Shown: piece by piece, positions 16,807 through 25,758 of the stretch | Layout: each line of letters opens with the position of its first letter | How positions within the stretch are numbered: position 1 is the first letter of the stretch | Source: Pleionea sp. CnH1-48 | Lineage (GTDB): Bacteria; Pseudomonadota; Gammaproteobacteria; Enterobacterales; Kangiellaceae | Assembly: GCF_024124665.1 (NCBI RefSeq) | Contig: NZ_JAMXSB010000001.1 | Coordinates: 310,001-374,000 of the forward strand | DNA length: 64,000 nt | Reading direction: 5' to 3' | Position numbers and translations under genes: made by a program | Notes under the pieces: model-generated | The model's database searches: none | What the model was told of the DNA's origin: nothing | Seen by the model: the letters and a program-made list of their open reading frames with translations, nothing else

Positions 16807-16826
16807 CTATCACTTCAATCACTTTA

Positions 16827-16855
16827 AAGCCACCTAAACGGTGGCTTCCTTTATT
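16827..16855 (+). terminator. Terminator of the second effector locus
   Basis: AAGCCACC (16827-16834) and GGTGGCTT (16840-16847) pair around TAAAC and are followed by CCTTTATTT on the plus strand. It lies 20 bases past the effector stop and abuts the convergent transglutaminase gene. Confidence 0.8.
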
Positions 16856-18834
16856 TATGTCACGAGCCTTACTCGCTTGACCATTGTTCGAAGCTGTTTA
16901 TGTTTTTTTGCGAATTGAGCAGAGTCATTACTAAACTTCAACTTCAAATACAGTCGCAATATTGGGTTTAGCTCTCCACTCCATTGTGGTTTTTCGCGAA
17001 TCACTCGGTGAACAAAATCTTGTGGACCTTCATAGTGATGTTTTTCAAATCCCTTTTTTGCCAGACGACGGGTAAGAATCAAATAACTTCTAGCGACATG
17101 ATCTAATGATTCTCTACTGCGCGACATACGCCAGGCAATAACCGCCAAAAATAACAAAATACCAACCACTGAAATACCAAATAAGCGCCCTAGCCCCCAG
17201 GAATCTGGTTTGAGCTGATTAAATAAATCAAATTGCTTGCTTTGATTAAAGTCAATAACCCAGTCTTGCCAGGCACGATTTACATTATCCAACCAAAGCT
17301 GGGCAATGTTTAACCCACTTTCTGCCATGAAGTCTGCTACAGGTAAATCATCAAATAAGAAATTCCTAAGCCCGACCTGATTTAGTAGCTGTTGCTCAAC
17401 TCTATGAGGAGCAATAGCGGCTGTTGGATCGACACGCACCCAACCTTTGCCTTCCATCCAATACTCGGCCCAGGCATGAGCTTCTGCTTGAGTAATAATC
17501 CAGTAGTCACCTAGAGCGTTGTAATCACCACCATGATATCCCACCACCACTCGAGCAGGTATTCCCACCGCTCGCAACATATACACAAAACTACTGGCGT
17601 AATGTTCACAAAAGCCTCGTCGAGTTCCAAACCAGAAGTTATCGACCATATCTTCTTTTAAAATAGGAGGCGTTAACGTATAGAAAAAGGGTTGCTCATA
17701 AATAAAACGCAATAAGTAATTAACGTAGTTTGTCGTATCGTTGAATTGAGCATAGGTTTCTCTGGCCCACTGTTTTGCTTCATCATTACCACTGGATGGT
17801 AGCTCTGTATTGATGGTACGACTCAAAGGTGGCAGTTCTACTTCTAAAGGCATCCGGGTGACCGATGAACCTCGATAGCGTATACGTTTTTCCACACGGC
17901 GGGCAGCACTAAAAGTACCATCGGATTTTAAGCGTGTCCCCGGAGGAGTAGAAACAGGCAGGTCAAGCCCATACAGCCAACGTTGTTTAGTGGCTTCTAA
18001 CGTAATTTCATATCTTAATACATCCCCTTCTGCTTCTTGACGAGCCAGAGGAATATCATTGCGACGACGGTCCTGAGTCCAACTCAAACCATCATAGTTT
18101 TCGAAAACCAGCGCCCGCCAATATAAGTCGCCGGGTTCAGGAGATGCATCTAAAAACTTAACTCGAAATGCCACTTCATCAATTAAGTGCAAAGCACCGA
18201 TATCACCGGGCGTCATAGAATCACTGACTCCCGTACCAGCACTTTGTGAACTTGGGATATGCCATAGAGGCCCTGATAACCGAGGAAAAAAGACAAAGAA
18301 AAACATCATTACCGGAATAGAATAAAGCAAGATTTTCGCGCCTTTCTTTACCTCTACTTTGCTCACATCATTGGCATTGGCATACATCAGAGTATGTGTA
18401 ATCAATAACAAAGCCGCGAGCAAATAAAACACGGCCCAGATTTCTTGCGTAAAGAGAAAGTTCATTGCCAACATAAAAAACGCCAAGGTCAACAATAAAT
18501 TAACATCTCGATAGTGACGACACTCCAGTATTTTTAAACTGTACATAACAGCAACCAAGGATACACCCGCATCACGGCCCCGAAACGTACCAAAATGAAA
18601 CCAAACGGCAGCGGCAGAGATCACCGTGATGGCAACCAGTAACCATCGACCTAACATAGGTGATTGTTTTAAATGAATGCGAACTATCGTCCATAGAGGA
18701 GCAAACGCGATGATCACGCCAAACTGCAATGGCAAAGAAAATATGATGGGCAACAAAACACAGATTTGAACAATCGCCAGACGAATTCGCAGTAAACTTT
18801 GTACCTGGCGTTGTGATTCGGGCAGGATCAACAT
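16855..18834 (-). CDS. TgpA-type membrane transglutaminase
   Basis: The 659-residue protein has an N-terminal block of membrane helices (about residues 12-200), a periplasmic transglutaminase-like domain and a C-terminal helix near 570-590 followed by a cytoplasmic tail. The cysteine-protease triad is visible: Cys in RGFCEHYASSF (about 407), His in EAHAWAEYW (about 452) and Asp in VRVDPTAAI (about 467). It corresponds to the DUF3488/TgpA family, which is essential in Pseudomonas aeruginosa and thought to act on the cell envelope. A longer frame begins inside the DUF58 gene, but ATG at 18834 has AAGGAT upstream and follows the DUF58 stop by four bases. It is the third gene of a MoxR-DUF58-transglutaminase operon. 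Confidence 0.9.
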   Translation of the reverse strand: MLILPESQRQVQSLLRIRLAIVQICVLLPIIFSLPLQFGVIIAFAPLWTIVRIHLKQSPMLGRWLLVAITVISAAAVWFHFGTFRGRDAGVSLVAVMYSLKILECRHYRDVNLLLTLAFFMLAMNFLFTQEIWAVFYLLAALLLITHTLMYANANDVSKVEVKKGAKILLYSIPVMMFFFVFFPRLSGPLWHIPSSQSAGTGVSDSMTPGDIGALHLIDEVAFRVKFLDASPEPGDLYWRALVFENYDGLSWTQDRRRNDIPLARQEAEGDVLRYEITLEATKQRWLYGLDLPVSTPPGTRLKSDGTFSAARRVEKRIRYRGSSVTRMPLEVELPPLSRTINTELPSSGNDEAKQWARETYAQFNDTTNYVNYLLRFIYEQPFFYTLTPPILKEDMVDNFWFGTRRGFCEHYASSFVYMLRAVGIPARVVVGYHGGDYNALGDYWIITQAEAHAWAEYWMEGKGWVRVDPTAAIAPHRVEQQLLNQVGLRNFLFDDLPVADFMAESGLNIAQLWLDNVNRAWQDWVIDFNQSKQFDLFNQLKPDSWGLGRLFGISVVGILLFLAVIAWRMSRSRESLDHVARSYLILTRRLAKKGFEKHHYEGPQDFVHRVIREKPQWSGELNPILRLYLKLKFSNDSAQFAKKHKQLRTMVKRVRLVT

Positions 18835-18838
18835 ATCT

Positions 18839-19795
18839 TTATCCTTTATACAATGCCAGCATACGTAAACATTGATGCATGTGTTCTTCACCTCGTTGTG
18901 GCGCAATGGTTTGCTCTCCCAGCTGCAAACCAAACACACGCCCATCTTGATGCGCTTCAATCACTAAATAAGTTAGATAAGACAAACCAAACTCCAAATC
19001 TACACTGGGAAATTGTGACAAAGAAAAAATATCTGGATCACTCTGATACTCAACAAACTCTTTTGTTTGCAAGCCTTTTTCTTTTGCCATTCCTTTCCAA
19101 TAAATTCGCGACATCACATCACCAGGCTGATAAGGCCTTAACCCATAAAAGTCTTCAACCCCAGGAACTGGCGTATCCGACTCTTTGCCACTGGAACTTC
19201 CAGCACTTTGCTCAATGGTTTCTGGTTTTAATGGTTTGGGATAAACTAAACACTTCACATCAAAAAACAACCAGGCCCACGCCTGCAAAAAGCCGAACGG
19301 AAAAATTGTCTGACAACGTACGGGATCTAACATTTGATAGCCACGGGCTTTACATAGCTGCGCTATTTCGACTCTTTGCTCAGCTGCCGCAACAATGTCA
19401 ACAAAACTCAATGATGCATTTCTTAATCCAACGCCAATACTTTGATGGTGCCTTTGACTGGTGATTGAGATAGGAAAATGAGCGACTTGTCCAGCAAACA
19501 CAGCCTCGGGAGAGTGAGCAGAGAATGTCAAACCAACCAGATTATGAAACGTCATTAAAATGGCAATCACGCCAATGGCAATGACCATAAAGGTTGAAAT
19601 AAACACCATGTTGTTTTGATAATTAGTCGCTCCAAGCGCCATCACAAACACTATCGCAAGCAATAAAAAACCATAACGAGTAGGAAAAATATAAGTGCTA
19701 CGTTGTGATAAAGTTATTTCTTGAGCTAATGGGCGACGACGACGGATCCAACGTAACCATCGTTCATCGAGTAATTTTTTGATCATTCTTCGCAT
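18839..19795 (-). CDS. DUF58-domain protein
   Basis: The 318-residue protein has two adjacent membrane helices (YGFLLLAIVFVMALGATNY and FISTFMVIAIGVIAILMTFH, residues 40-80), an extracytoplasmic beta-rich middle, and the DUF58 core EDFYGLRPYQPGDVMSRIYWKGMAKEKGLQTKEF near residues 213-247. DUF58 proteins are usually encoded beside MoxR ATPases and transglutaminases, as here, and are von Willebrand-related partners of the ATPase. This is one of two DUF58 genes in the window; unlike the second it is membrane-anchored. The ribosome-binding site is weak and a second ATG lies at 19786. Confidence 0.88.
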   Translation of the reverse strand: MRRMIKKLLDERWLRWIRRRRPLAQEITLSQRSTYIFPTRYGFLLLAIVFVMALGATNYQNNMVFISTFMVIAIGVIAILMTFHNLVGLTFSAHSPEAVFAGQVAHFPISITSQRHHQSIGVGLRNASLSFVDIVAAAEQRVEIAQLCKARGYQMLDPVRCQTIFPFGFLQAWAWLFFDVKCLVYPKPLKPETIEQSAGSSSGKESDTPVPGVEDFYGLRPYQPGDVMSRIYWKGMAKEKGLQTKEFVEYQSDPDIFSLSQFPSVDLEFGLSYLTYLVIEAHQDGRVFGLQLGEQTIAPQRGEEHMHQCLRMLALYKG

Positions 19796-19859
19796 AAGGC
19801 CATTGATAATTAAGTGCTGCTTTTAGGTGTCGATAGAATAGCGACTTCGATGTACATGG

Positions 19860-20777
19860 TTACATAGGTACCGCAACAGATTGCAGTACGGCTTCTGCTA
19901 CCTGCTCACCACTCAACTGGCTTTGTGAATGAGGCTGCAATCGATGACCAACAGCAGCGACAAATACTTTTTGAATGTCTTCGGGGATAGCAAACTCACG
20001 ATTACTCAGCCAAGCACTGGCTTTTCCAGCTTGAATTAATGCAAGACCTGCACGTGGTGACAATCCATGATTCAATTCTGGTGTTTTGCGTGTTTCTAGA
20101 ACCAGCTGCAAAACATAGTTCACTAGCGTTTCGCTCACATTTACTTTTGATACCTCTTGCTGCACTTCGACCAGTTGCTCAGGCTGCAACAGAGCATCTA
20201 ATACATTAGCCACCGGTCGTCGCTCTCCTCCCAGTAGCAATTGTTTTTCTACATCAGGATGCGGATAACCTAAAGATAAGCGAATTAGGAAACGGTCAAG
20301 CTGGGATTCAGGCAACGGATAAGTTCCAACCTGATGCGAAGGATTTTGCGTAGCAATTACAAAAAAGGGCAACGGCAGTTCACGGGTTTCACCTTCAACC
20401 GTCACTTGTCTTTCTTCCATAGCTTCGAGCAAAGCACTTTGAGTTTTGGGTGTTGCACGATTGATTTCGTCAGCCAGAATCACTTGAGAAAAAATAGGCC
20501 CTTTATGAAAAACAAAGGATTGCTGCTGCTTGTCGTAAATAGAGGTTCCGGTGATATCTGCAGGTAATAAATCCGACGTAAACTGAATACGCTGAAAGTC
20601 CAGCCCAAAGACTCGAGACAAACCATGAGCCAGAGTGGTTTTTCCCATTCCAGGAAGATCTTCGATAAGCAAATGTCCCTTGGCAAGTAAACATATAATG
20701 GCAAGCTCAACCTGTTCTTGCTTGCCTAAAATAATTTGATTTAAACGTTCGCTAACCGCTTCAATTTTATTCAACAT
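19860..20777 (-). CDS. MoxR-family AAA+ ATPase
   Basis: The 305-residue protein has the MoxR layout: Walker A DLPGMGKTTL (residues 40-49), the FTSDLLPADITGTSIYD segment, Walker B VILADEINRATPKTQSALLEAMEERQVTVEG, sensor 1 FVIATQNPSHQVGTYPLPESQLDRFL, and the C-terminal lid with LSPRAGLALIQAGKAWA-like sequence. MoxR proteins act as chaperone-like ATPases that mature or activate partner complexes. It heads the operon with the DUF58 and TgpA genes, about 60 bases ahead of DUF58. A paralogue with the same architecture lies at 34336 in the Bat operon. Confidence 0.92.
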   Translation of the reverse strand: MLNKIEAVSERLNQIILGKQEQVELAIICLLAKGHLLIEDLPGMGKTTLAHGLSRVFGLDFQRIQFTSDLLPADITGTSIYDKQQQSFVFHKGPIFSQVILADEINRATPKTQSALLEAMEERQVTVEGETRELPLPFFVIATQNPSHQVGTYPLPESQLDRFLIRLSLGYPHPDVEKQLLLGGERRPVANVLDALLQPEQLVEVQQEVSKVNVSETLVNYVLQLVLETRKTPELNHGLSPRAGLALIQAGKASAWLSNREFAIPEDIQKVFVAAVGHRLQPHSQSQLSGEQVAEAVLQSVAVPM

Positions 20778-20814
20778 AGGTTATCTACTTCTTATTTATT
20801 CTATTAGGTAAAAA

Positions 20815-20838
20815 CAGCAGACCTGCTGGCCTGCCAGC
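20815..20838 (-). terminator. Terminator after glycerate kinase
   Basis: CAGCA (20815-20819) and TGCTG (20824-20828) pair around GACC, with TTTTT following on the minus strand. A second small stem, GCTGG-CCTG-CCAGC, overlaps at 20825-20838. It separates the kinase gene from the MoxR operon. Confidence 0.6.
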
Positions 20839-20858
20839 ACAAGATTTCATCACTTAAA

Positions 20859-22133
20859 CTACCAGCGTATTGCGACCATTAAATCTCTGACATTGGTGCG
20901 CCCTTTTTTGAGCTTCAAACAGGCATTGATTGCCTCCAATCCAGTATAGCTGTTAAACGTCGATAGCAATACATTCGGGTTAACTCCGACATCATTCAAT
21001 CGTAACCAATCATTGCCATCGACCAACGCGCCCGCAGCAGGTGCCGATCCGTCCTGCCCGTCACTGCCAAAGCTCGCAAACACTAGATTGTCATCCCCCG
21101 CAATTTGGCGCGCCATCGATAATGCCAGATGACAATTTCTGCCACCGCTACCACGAACCTCAGCGGGTAGTGCCAGTGTGGTTTCACCGTGCGCAATCCA
21201 AATGCCTTTATCCCCTTTGGATAGCTGCTCATCAAACCAATTAATCGTATGCTCTACACTAAGGTTTATTTCTGTCAAAGTCTGTAACGGAAGCTCCGTT
21301 TTTAACACTAACTCTTGTCCGAGTAACTCAGCAGCCAACAAACTGTTACCGATACAAAAATGAGCAACTTCAGGCAATGTTTTTCTTTCGCTTGTTTGAG
21401 TTAATGGTTGCCCATGTCGGTTCAGTCCTTGCTGGCTTAATTGGTTGACTTTGTCTTGCATCAAAGTAAATAGACTGCCAGAAGGTTCACGAGTTACAGA
21501 AGATTCAAACAGCAGCCCTGATCCAATCACGGCAGGGTTATCTCCAGCCACATCAGACAGTGAAAGCTGCGTAATTTTTGGAGAGTCAATCCATCGGCGT
21601 AACTGACCACCTTTTATTTGAGATAATTGGCTACGCAACTGGTTAATCTGCTCAATATCAAGTCCGCTCGAAACCAATGTCTGATTGAGTTCATTAATAG
21701 TACCCATCTCAATACCTGCTAGTGGAAGCTCAACCAGAGCAGAGCTCCCCCCAGATATTAAAAACAGTAGCTCAGCGCCTTCGTTCTTTTGCAAGAAAGA
21801 TACAAGAGCTTGAGCTGCGGCCAAAGCGCGATGATCAGGAAAAGGATGCGATGACAGTAACACCTTTGGATCATCAGACACCCCGTATCCCTCGGCGGTT
21901 ATCACCAGATAATCTTTAATCTCTCTGAGGTATTTTCTTGCACCTTCAAACATTGGTAACGCTGCCTTACCAATGGAAACAACGCACAATGGCTGCTCGA
22001 TCTTTTGTTCAGTGGATGAAGCCAACGACTCCTCACCACCTATTTGATGGGAAGTTAACCAGTTGTTTACCCTGGTCTCTGCATCCATCAGCTCCCAAGT
22101 GAGGTGAATAGCTTCCTGAAGATCACTTTTCAT
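20859..22133 (-). CDS. Glycerate 2-kinase (MOFRL family)
   Basis: The 424-residue protein matches the class II glycerate kinases (DUF4147 plus MOFRL domains), which phosphorylate D-glycerate to 2-phosphoglycerate and feed glyoxylate, tartrate or serine-derived carbon into glycolysis. Characteristic segments are VVSIGKAALPMFEGA, LLFLISGGSSALVELPLAGI, QLSLSDVAGDNPAVIGSG, and in the C-terminal domain IWIAHGETTLALPAEVRGSGGRN and FASFGSDGQDGSAPAAGALVDG. Length is typical. It is a single gene here, with no tartronate-semialdehyde reductase or glyoxylate carboligase next to it, so the precise pathway is open. No strong ribosome-binding site precedes the ATG. Confidence 0.9.
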   Translation of the reverse strand: MKSDLQEAIHLTWELMDAETRVNNWLTSHQIGGEESLASSTEQKIEQPLCVVSIGKAALPMFEGARKYLREIKDYLVITAEGYGVSDDPKVLLSSHPFPDHRALAAAQALVSFLQKNEGAELLFLISGGSSALVELPLAGIEMGTINELNQTLVSSGLDIEQINQLRSQLSQIKGGQLRRWIDSPKITQLSLSDVAGDNPAVIGSGLLFESSVTREPSGSLFTLMQDKVNQLSQQGLNRHGQPLTQTSERKTLPEVAHFCIGNSLLAAELLGQELVLKTELPLQTLTEINLSVEHTINWFDEQLSKGDKGIWIAHGETTLALPAEVRGSGGRNCHLALSMARQIAGDDNLVFASFGSDGQDGSAPAAGALVDGNDWLRLNDVGVNPNVLLSTFNSYTGLEAINACLKLKKGRTNVRDLMVAIRW

Positions 22134-22769
22134 ATCAATAAGTTATTCCTGCTCATTGCAATAAACTTGGTTGAATAGCCTTAGTGTTTAGAGTGCCTTA
22201 ACACTCTGCAAACTGCAAATGAGATACTTAATAAATGAGTAGCCGTTTTTCTAATCGTTTTAATACACTTTGTTTTTATGTCATTGCCACTTCAACAAGA
22301 TGAAAAATCGAATTAGAATTTTTTATGTCTTTTTGAGAACATAAAATAGCCAAACAAGATATAGACATGCTTATTTTCTGATCAAAACTTTTATTCATAA
22401 AAGAACTTCTTTCAAGCTCTCGCTCTAAATCCACTCAATAAAAAAGAACATAAAAAGATCTATAAGCTATAAAAAACCCTATTTTTTCCGTATATTTTTA
22501 TTACAACCACTATCCCACAAAACAAAAAAGGAAAATAATCACAAGAATAGATAAATAAATTTCTTTTTTGTGAATATTAAAAGTTTTATTTTCTGTCACC
22601 AAACTGTCTTAAGTTCTCGAACACCAGAAGAACACTGAAACACACTACAAGTCATTAGATTTTCTAATCCAAAAGCCAATTATTTTTCATTTGTTAAGTG
22701 ATTTTGTTCACGCCTATTATCCGCCTCGCACCACTGGATACCCAACTTTACCTTTATAGGACACGTACA
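22134..22769 (+). other. Long AT-rich intergenic region with a possible promoter
   Basis: About 630 bases carry no credible gene on either strand. The first 500 bases are strongly AT-rich with A/T runs and recurrent GAACATAAAA-like words. Near the right end, TTGTTA (22691-22696) and TATTAT (22715-22720) at 18-base spacing may drive the secreted BsuPI-domain protein, leaving a leader of roughly 45 bases. No terminator-like hairpin or palindromic operator stands out. Confidence 0.45.
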
Positions 22770-23729
22770 ATGAAACGTTTAATCGCGAGTACTTTTTTGA
22801 CCGTTGCTTCAATTGCCACTTTTGCCAACGACTATGTGACGATGCAAACATCCGACGTTGCTAACTTCACAAGTAACCGTGGAAACAACATTGCAGTAGA
22901 AATCTCAGATGAAATTGGAACCAGCTGGAAAAAATATTCAAACTTCTTAAATCATGGCGAGCGTTGGGTTTGGGCTTCAGAAAGCTCGAATCGTGTATAC
23001 ACTCTCAACGAAAGCGATGTTGAGCTATTTGCCGACTTTGACGCAGAGCCAGGTGCCACATTCGACATTAACTGGGGAGCTTGTGTTAGACAGGTTGTTA
23101 TCGAGCAAAAAGGCCTTTCGGTAACGGTTAAAGCAGGCACTTTTAATGACGTTGTACTCATGTCATTTGCAGGTAACTGCCGCGATAAAGGGTTAACTTA
23201 TGCTTACTTCGCGCCACAAGTTGGTGTTATTGAATGGGAAGAAATGTCAATCGCTGGTAACATTCAATATAAAATGAACAGCGCAGAGATTGCTCAAGTG
23301 TCTTACCCTCAAATCACAGGTTTAACGGTCGCGACTAACATCTCTCATGAGCATGTTATCTACAATTCTGTTGACACGATTGCAGCCAATCTGACTTTGA
23401 CTAACCATAATAGTGAAGACATGGCCTTAACTTTTCCTAGCGGCCAAACTTTCGAAATCGAAATCATTGACGCAAACGACAATGTGGTATCTCGCTGGTC
23501 TCGTGGCAAAGCCTTTATTCAGGCATTCCAGTCTTCAACAATTAAAGCCGGTGAGTCAGCAACATTTGGTGGAAACATCGAATTAAGCGATGACAATGGC
23601 CAAGCTTTAGAAAGCGGCAACTATCGCGTACGAATTTCAATCAAAGGATATCACGCAGCCGTATTTGGTATGAGCCAGTATGTGCCATACGCTACAGAAA
23701 TGCCTTTGTACATTAATCACTCTAACTAA
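22770..23729 (+). CDS. Secreted protein with C-terminal BsuPI-type domain
   Basis: The 319-residue product starts with a signal peptide (MKRLIASTFLTVASIATFAN). An upstream GTG frame was rejected because the signal peptide begins at the ATG at 22770. The middle part (SSNRVYTLNESDVELF, GAGTFNDVVLMSFAGNCRDKGLTYAYFAPQVGVIEWEE-like) resembles domains in secreted lipoprotein-type proteins. The C-terminal about 100 residues (TNHNSEDMALTFPSGQTFEIEI, VVSRWSRGKAFIQAF, LESGNYRVRISIKG) match the BsuPI intracellular-proteinase-inhibitor fold. In Bacillus that fold inhibits a protease; here it is presumably periplasmic and its target is unknown. It is a monocistronic gene with its own terminator. Confidence 0.78.
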   Translation: MKRLIASTFLTVASIATFANDYVTMQTSDVANFTSNRGNNIAVEISDEIGTSWKKYSNFLNHGERWVWASESSNRVYTLNESDVELFADFDAEPGATFDINWGACVRQVVIEQKGLSVTVKAGTFNDVVLMSFAGNCRDKGLTYAYFAPQVGVIEWEEMSIAGNIQYKMNSAEIAQVSYPQITGLTVATNISHEHVIYNSVDTIAANLTLTNHNSEDMALTFPSGQTFEIEIIDANDNVVSRWSRGKAFIQAFQSSTIKAGESATFGGNIELSDDNGQALESGNYRVRISIKGYHAAVFGMSQYVPYATEMPLYINHSN

Positions 23730-23740
23730 GTGACATGAGA

Positions 23741-23771
23741 AGCCCGTTAACTGCAATGTTACGGGCTTTTC
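23741..23771 (+). terminator. Terminator of the BsuPI-domain gene
   Basis: AGCCCGTTAAC and GTTACGGGCT pair with one bulged base around TGCAAT, followed by TTTT on the plus strand. It lies 11 bases past the stop codon. Confidence 0.82.
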
Positions 23772-23955
23772 CTGAATATCCAGTCATCTTAATTTCTATT
23801 CAACTTACAACTTTTAACAGGCAAACGAATCCAGTTGCCTAACAATCAATACAAATAACTCTCTAGCTTGATCCTTATCAAGGCTCAAACCTACCTTTTT
23901 ATAACCAGACTCACTACAATAAAGGCACAATAACCAATAAAAGATCCATCATCTT

Positions 23956-25650
23956 ATGGAAGGACGTTTTTTCGAAGAACTGTTAGCCGTTATGTGTACT
24001 TCACTGGCTGTGACGGTAATTTTGCACCGCTTTCGTTTACCCAGCATTATCGCTTATCTTATTGCCGGAACCTTGATTGGTCCCTACCTTCTTGGTTGGG
24101 TTAAACATCCAGAAGACTTCACCTTCTTAGCCGAATTTGGTGTGGTATTTCTACTCTTTGCATTAGGGCTTGAATTTTCCTTCTCCAAGTTGATGGAACT
24201 CCGCTCTTCTGTATTTGGTCTGGGTGGAACACAAGTACTAAGTTGTTGTTTGCTATTTGGTAGTGCCGTGTGGTTCTGGGGAACCAGCTTCGAAGCAGCC
24301 ATAGTGATCGCAGGCGCGCTGACGCTCTCTTCAACCGCTATTGTGACTAAAGAACTCTCCAGCCAACGGCAAGTTCATAGCCGTCATGGTCAGCTGTCGA
24401 TTGGTATTCTTTTGTTTCAGGATCTGGCTGCCATTATCTTTCTGTTGTTGGTGCCGGTACTCGCGGGTGGTGGTGAAGGTTCAATTTCTTCAACTTTATT
24501 TTGGGCCTTTGCTAAAACATTAGCTTTGATGGCATTGCTGCTTAGCATAGGCAAGTGGTTGCTACCTATACTTTATAAAGAAGTAGCAAAAACTCAGTCT
24601 GAAGAAGTCTTTGTATTAACAACTCTGGTCATTGTTATGCTTGCCGCCTGGGTAACTCACCAGTTCCATCTATCTATGGCCTTAGGTGGTTTTATTATTG
24701 GTATGATGTTGGGAGAAAACCAGTTCCGTCACCAAATCAATACCGACATACGTCCCTTCAAAGATATTCTGTTAGGGCTATTTTTCGTTACTATCGGTAT
24801 GAAAATTCAGATACAGGTATTGTTTGAATTTTGGCCCAGAATTATCTTCTTCACTGCTTGTTTAATTGCTTTTAAAGCGGCCCTGATCACACTACTCGTG
24901 ATAGTTCTTAAGCATAAAAAAGAAACTGCACTGGCAACAGGACTTAACTTAGCTCAGGCAGGTGAATTTGGTCTCGCCCTACTCTCTTTAGGCGTCATGC
25001 ATAAATTGCTACCAGAAGAACAGGCTTCGTTTATTATTCTTGTGGCTATCTTTAGCATGGCAGCGAGTCCTTTCTTGATTCGCCACAGTCATGCCATCGG
25101 TAAAACACTCTGGTCAAAGCTGAAACAAGATACTGAACAGTTAAAAGAAGCCGACGCTCCAGTCTCTCTACCTCACGATGGTCATGTGATCATCGGTGGC
25201 TTTGGCCGTGTGGGCAAAACCTTGGCAAAGCTGCTTGAAGACAACGGCATTCACTATGTCGCAGTCGACATGGATATTGACGTAATAGAGCAAGCCAGAC
25301 ACAAACACCATAATGTGGCCTACGGCGATAGTACCAAAGTTGATATGCTCCTAAGCTGCCATATTAAAACCGCCAAGATGGCGATCTTAACCTTTGGCTC
25401 TGCACATATTGCAAAAGAAACCGTTTCTCATATTCGTTCAGCTGGCATTAAAACACCAATCATTGCCCGTTGTTATGAGCAAGCTGACGCTGCTGAGCTT
25501 AAAAAGCTAGGCGCAGATTATGTGATTCCAGAAATGTTAGAAGCCAGTTTGGCCATTGGGCATCAGCTATTAACCTTGCTTGACTTGAAGCAAGAAGAAA
25601 TAGAAGAACAACTCGACCAATTTAGAAAGGAGGAGCTAAAGACCTCATAA
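23956..25650 (+). CDS. Kef-type cation:proton antiporter with TrkA-N domain
   Basis: The 564-residue protein has about twelve membrane helices over residues 5-385 with CPA2 motifs (FRLPSIIAYLIAGTLIGP, EFGVVFLLFALGLEFS, STAIVTKELS, LLFQDLAAI), then a cytoplasmic Rossmann TrkA-N domain from about residue 410 (HVIIGGFGRVGKTLAKLLEDNG, with VAVDMDIDVIEQA). This is the KefB/KefC/YbaL architecture of monovalent cation:proton antiporters; the TrkA-N domain usually senses NAD(H) or other nucleotides. No KefF/KefG ancillary oxidoreductase is adjacent, so glutathione gating cannot be assumed. Potassium efflux for pH or electrophile stress is the likely role. The ribosome-binding site is weak. Confidence 0.92.
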   Translation: MEGRFFEELLAVMCTSLAVTVILHRFRLPSIIAYLIAGTLIGPYLLGWVKHPEDFTFLAEFGVVFLLFALGLEFSFSKLMELRSSVFGLGGTQVLSCCLLFGSAVWFWGTSFEAAIVIAGALTLSSTAIVTKELSSQRQVHSRHGQLSIGILLFQDLAAIIFLLLVPVLAGGGEGSISSTLFWAFAKTLALMALLLSIGKWLLPILYKEVAKTQSEEVFVLTTLVIVMLAAWVTHQFHLSMALGGFIIGMMLGENQFRHQINTDIRPFKDILLGLFFVTIGMKIQIQVLFEFWPRIIFFTACLIAFKAALITLLVIVLKHKKETALATGLNLAQAGEFGLALLSLGVMHKLLPEEQASFIILVAIFSMAASPFLIRHSHAIGKTLWSKLKQDTEQLKEADAPVSLPHDGHVIIGGFGRVGKTLAKLLEDNGIHYVAVDMDIDVIEQARHKHHNVAYGDSTKVDMLLSCHIKTAKMAILTFGSAHIAKETVSHIRSAGIKTPIIARCYEQADAAELKKLGADYVIPEMLEASLAIGHQLLTLLDLKQEEIEEQLDQFRKEELKTS

Positions 25651-25758
25651 AGCCATCACCATTCAGTTCCATGTTTTATGCTGCTATGATGGCCAATAAG
25701 TCTAAAAGAAATTGCTCGATATAAGTTATTTATAATTACAATAGAGGAATAAAAAACA

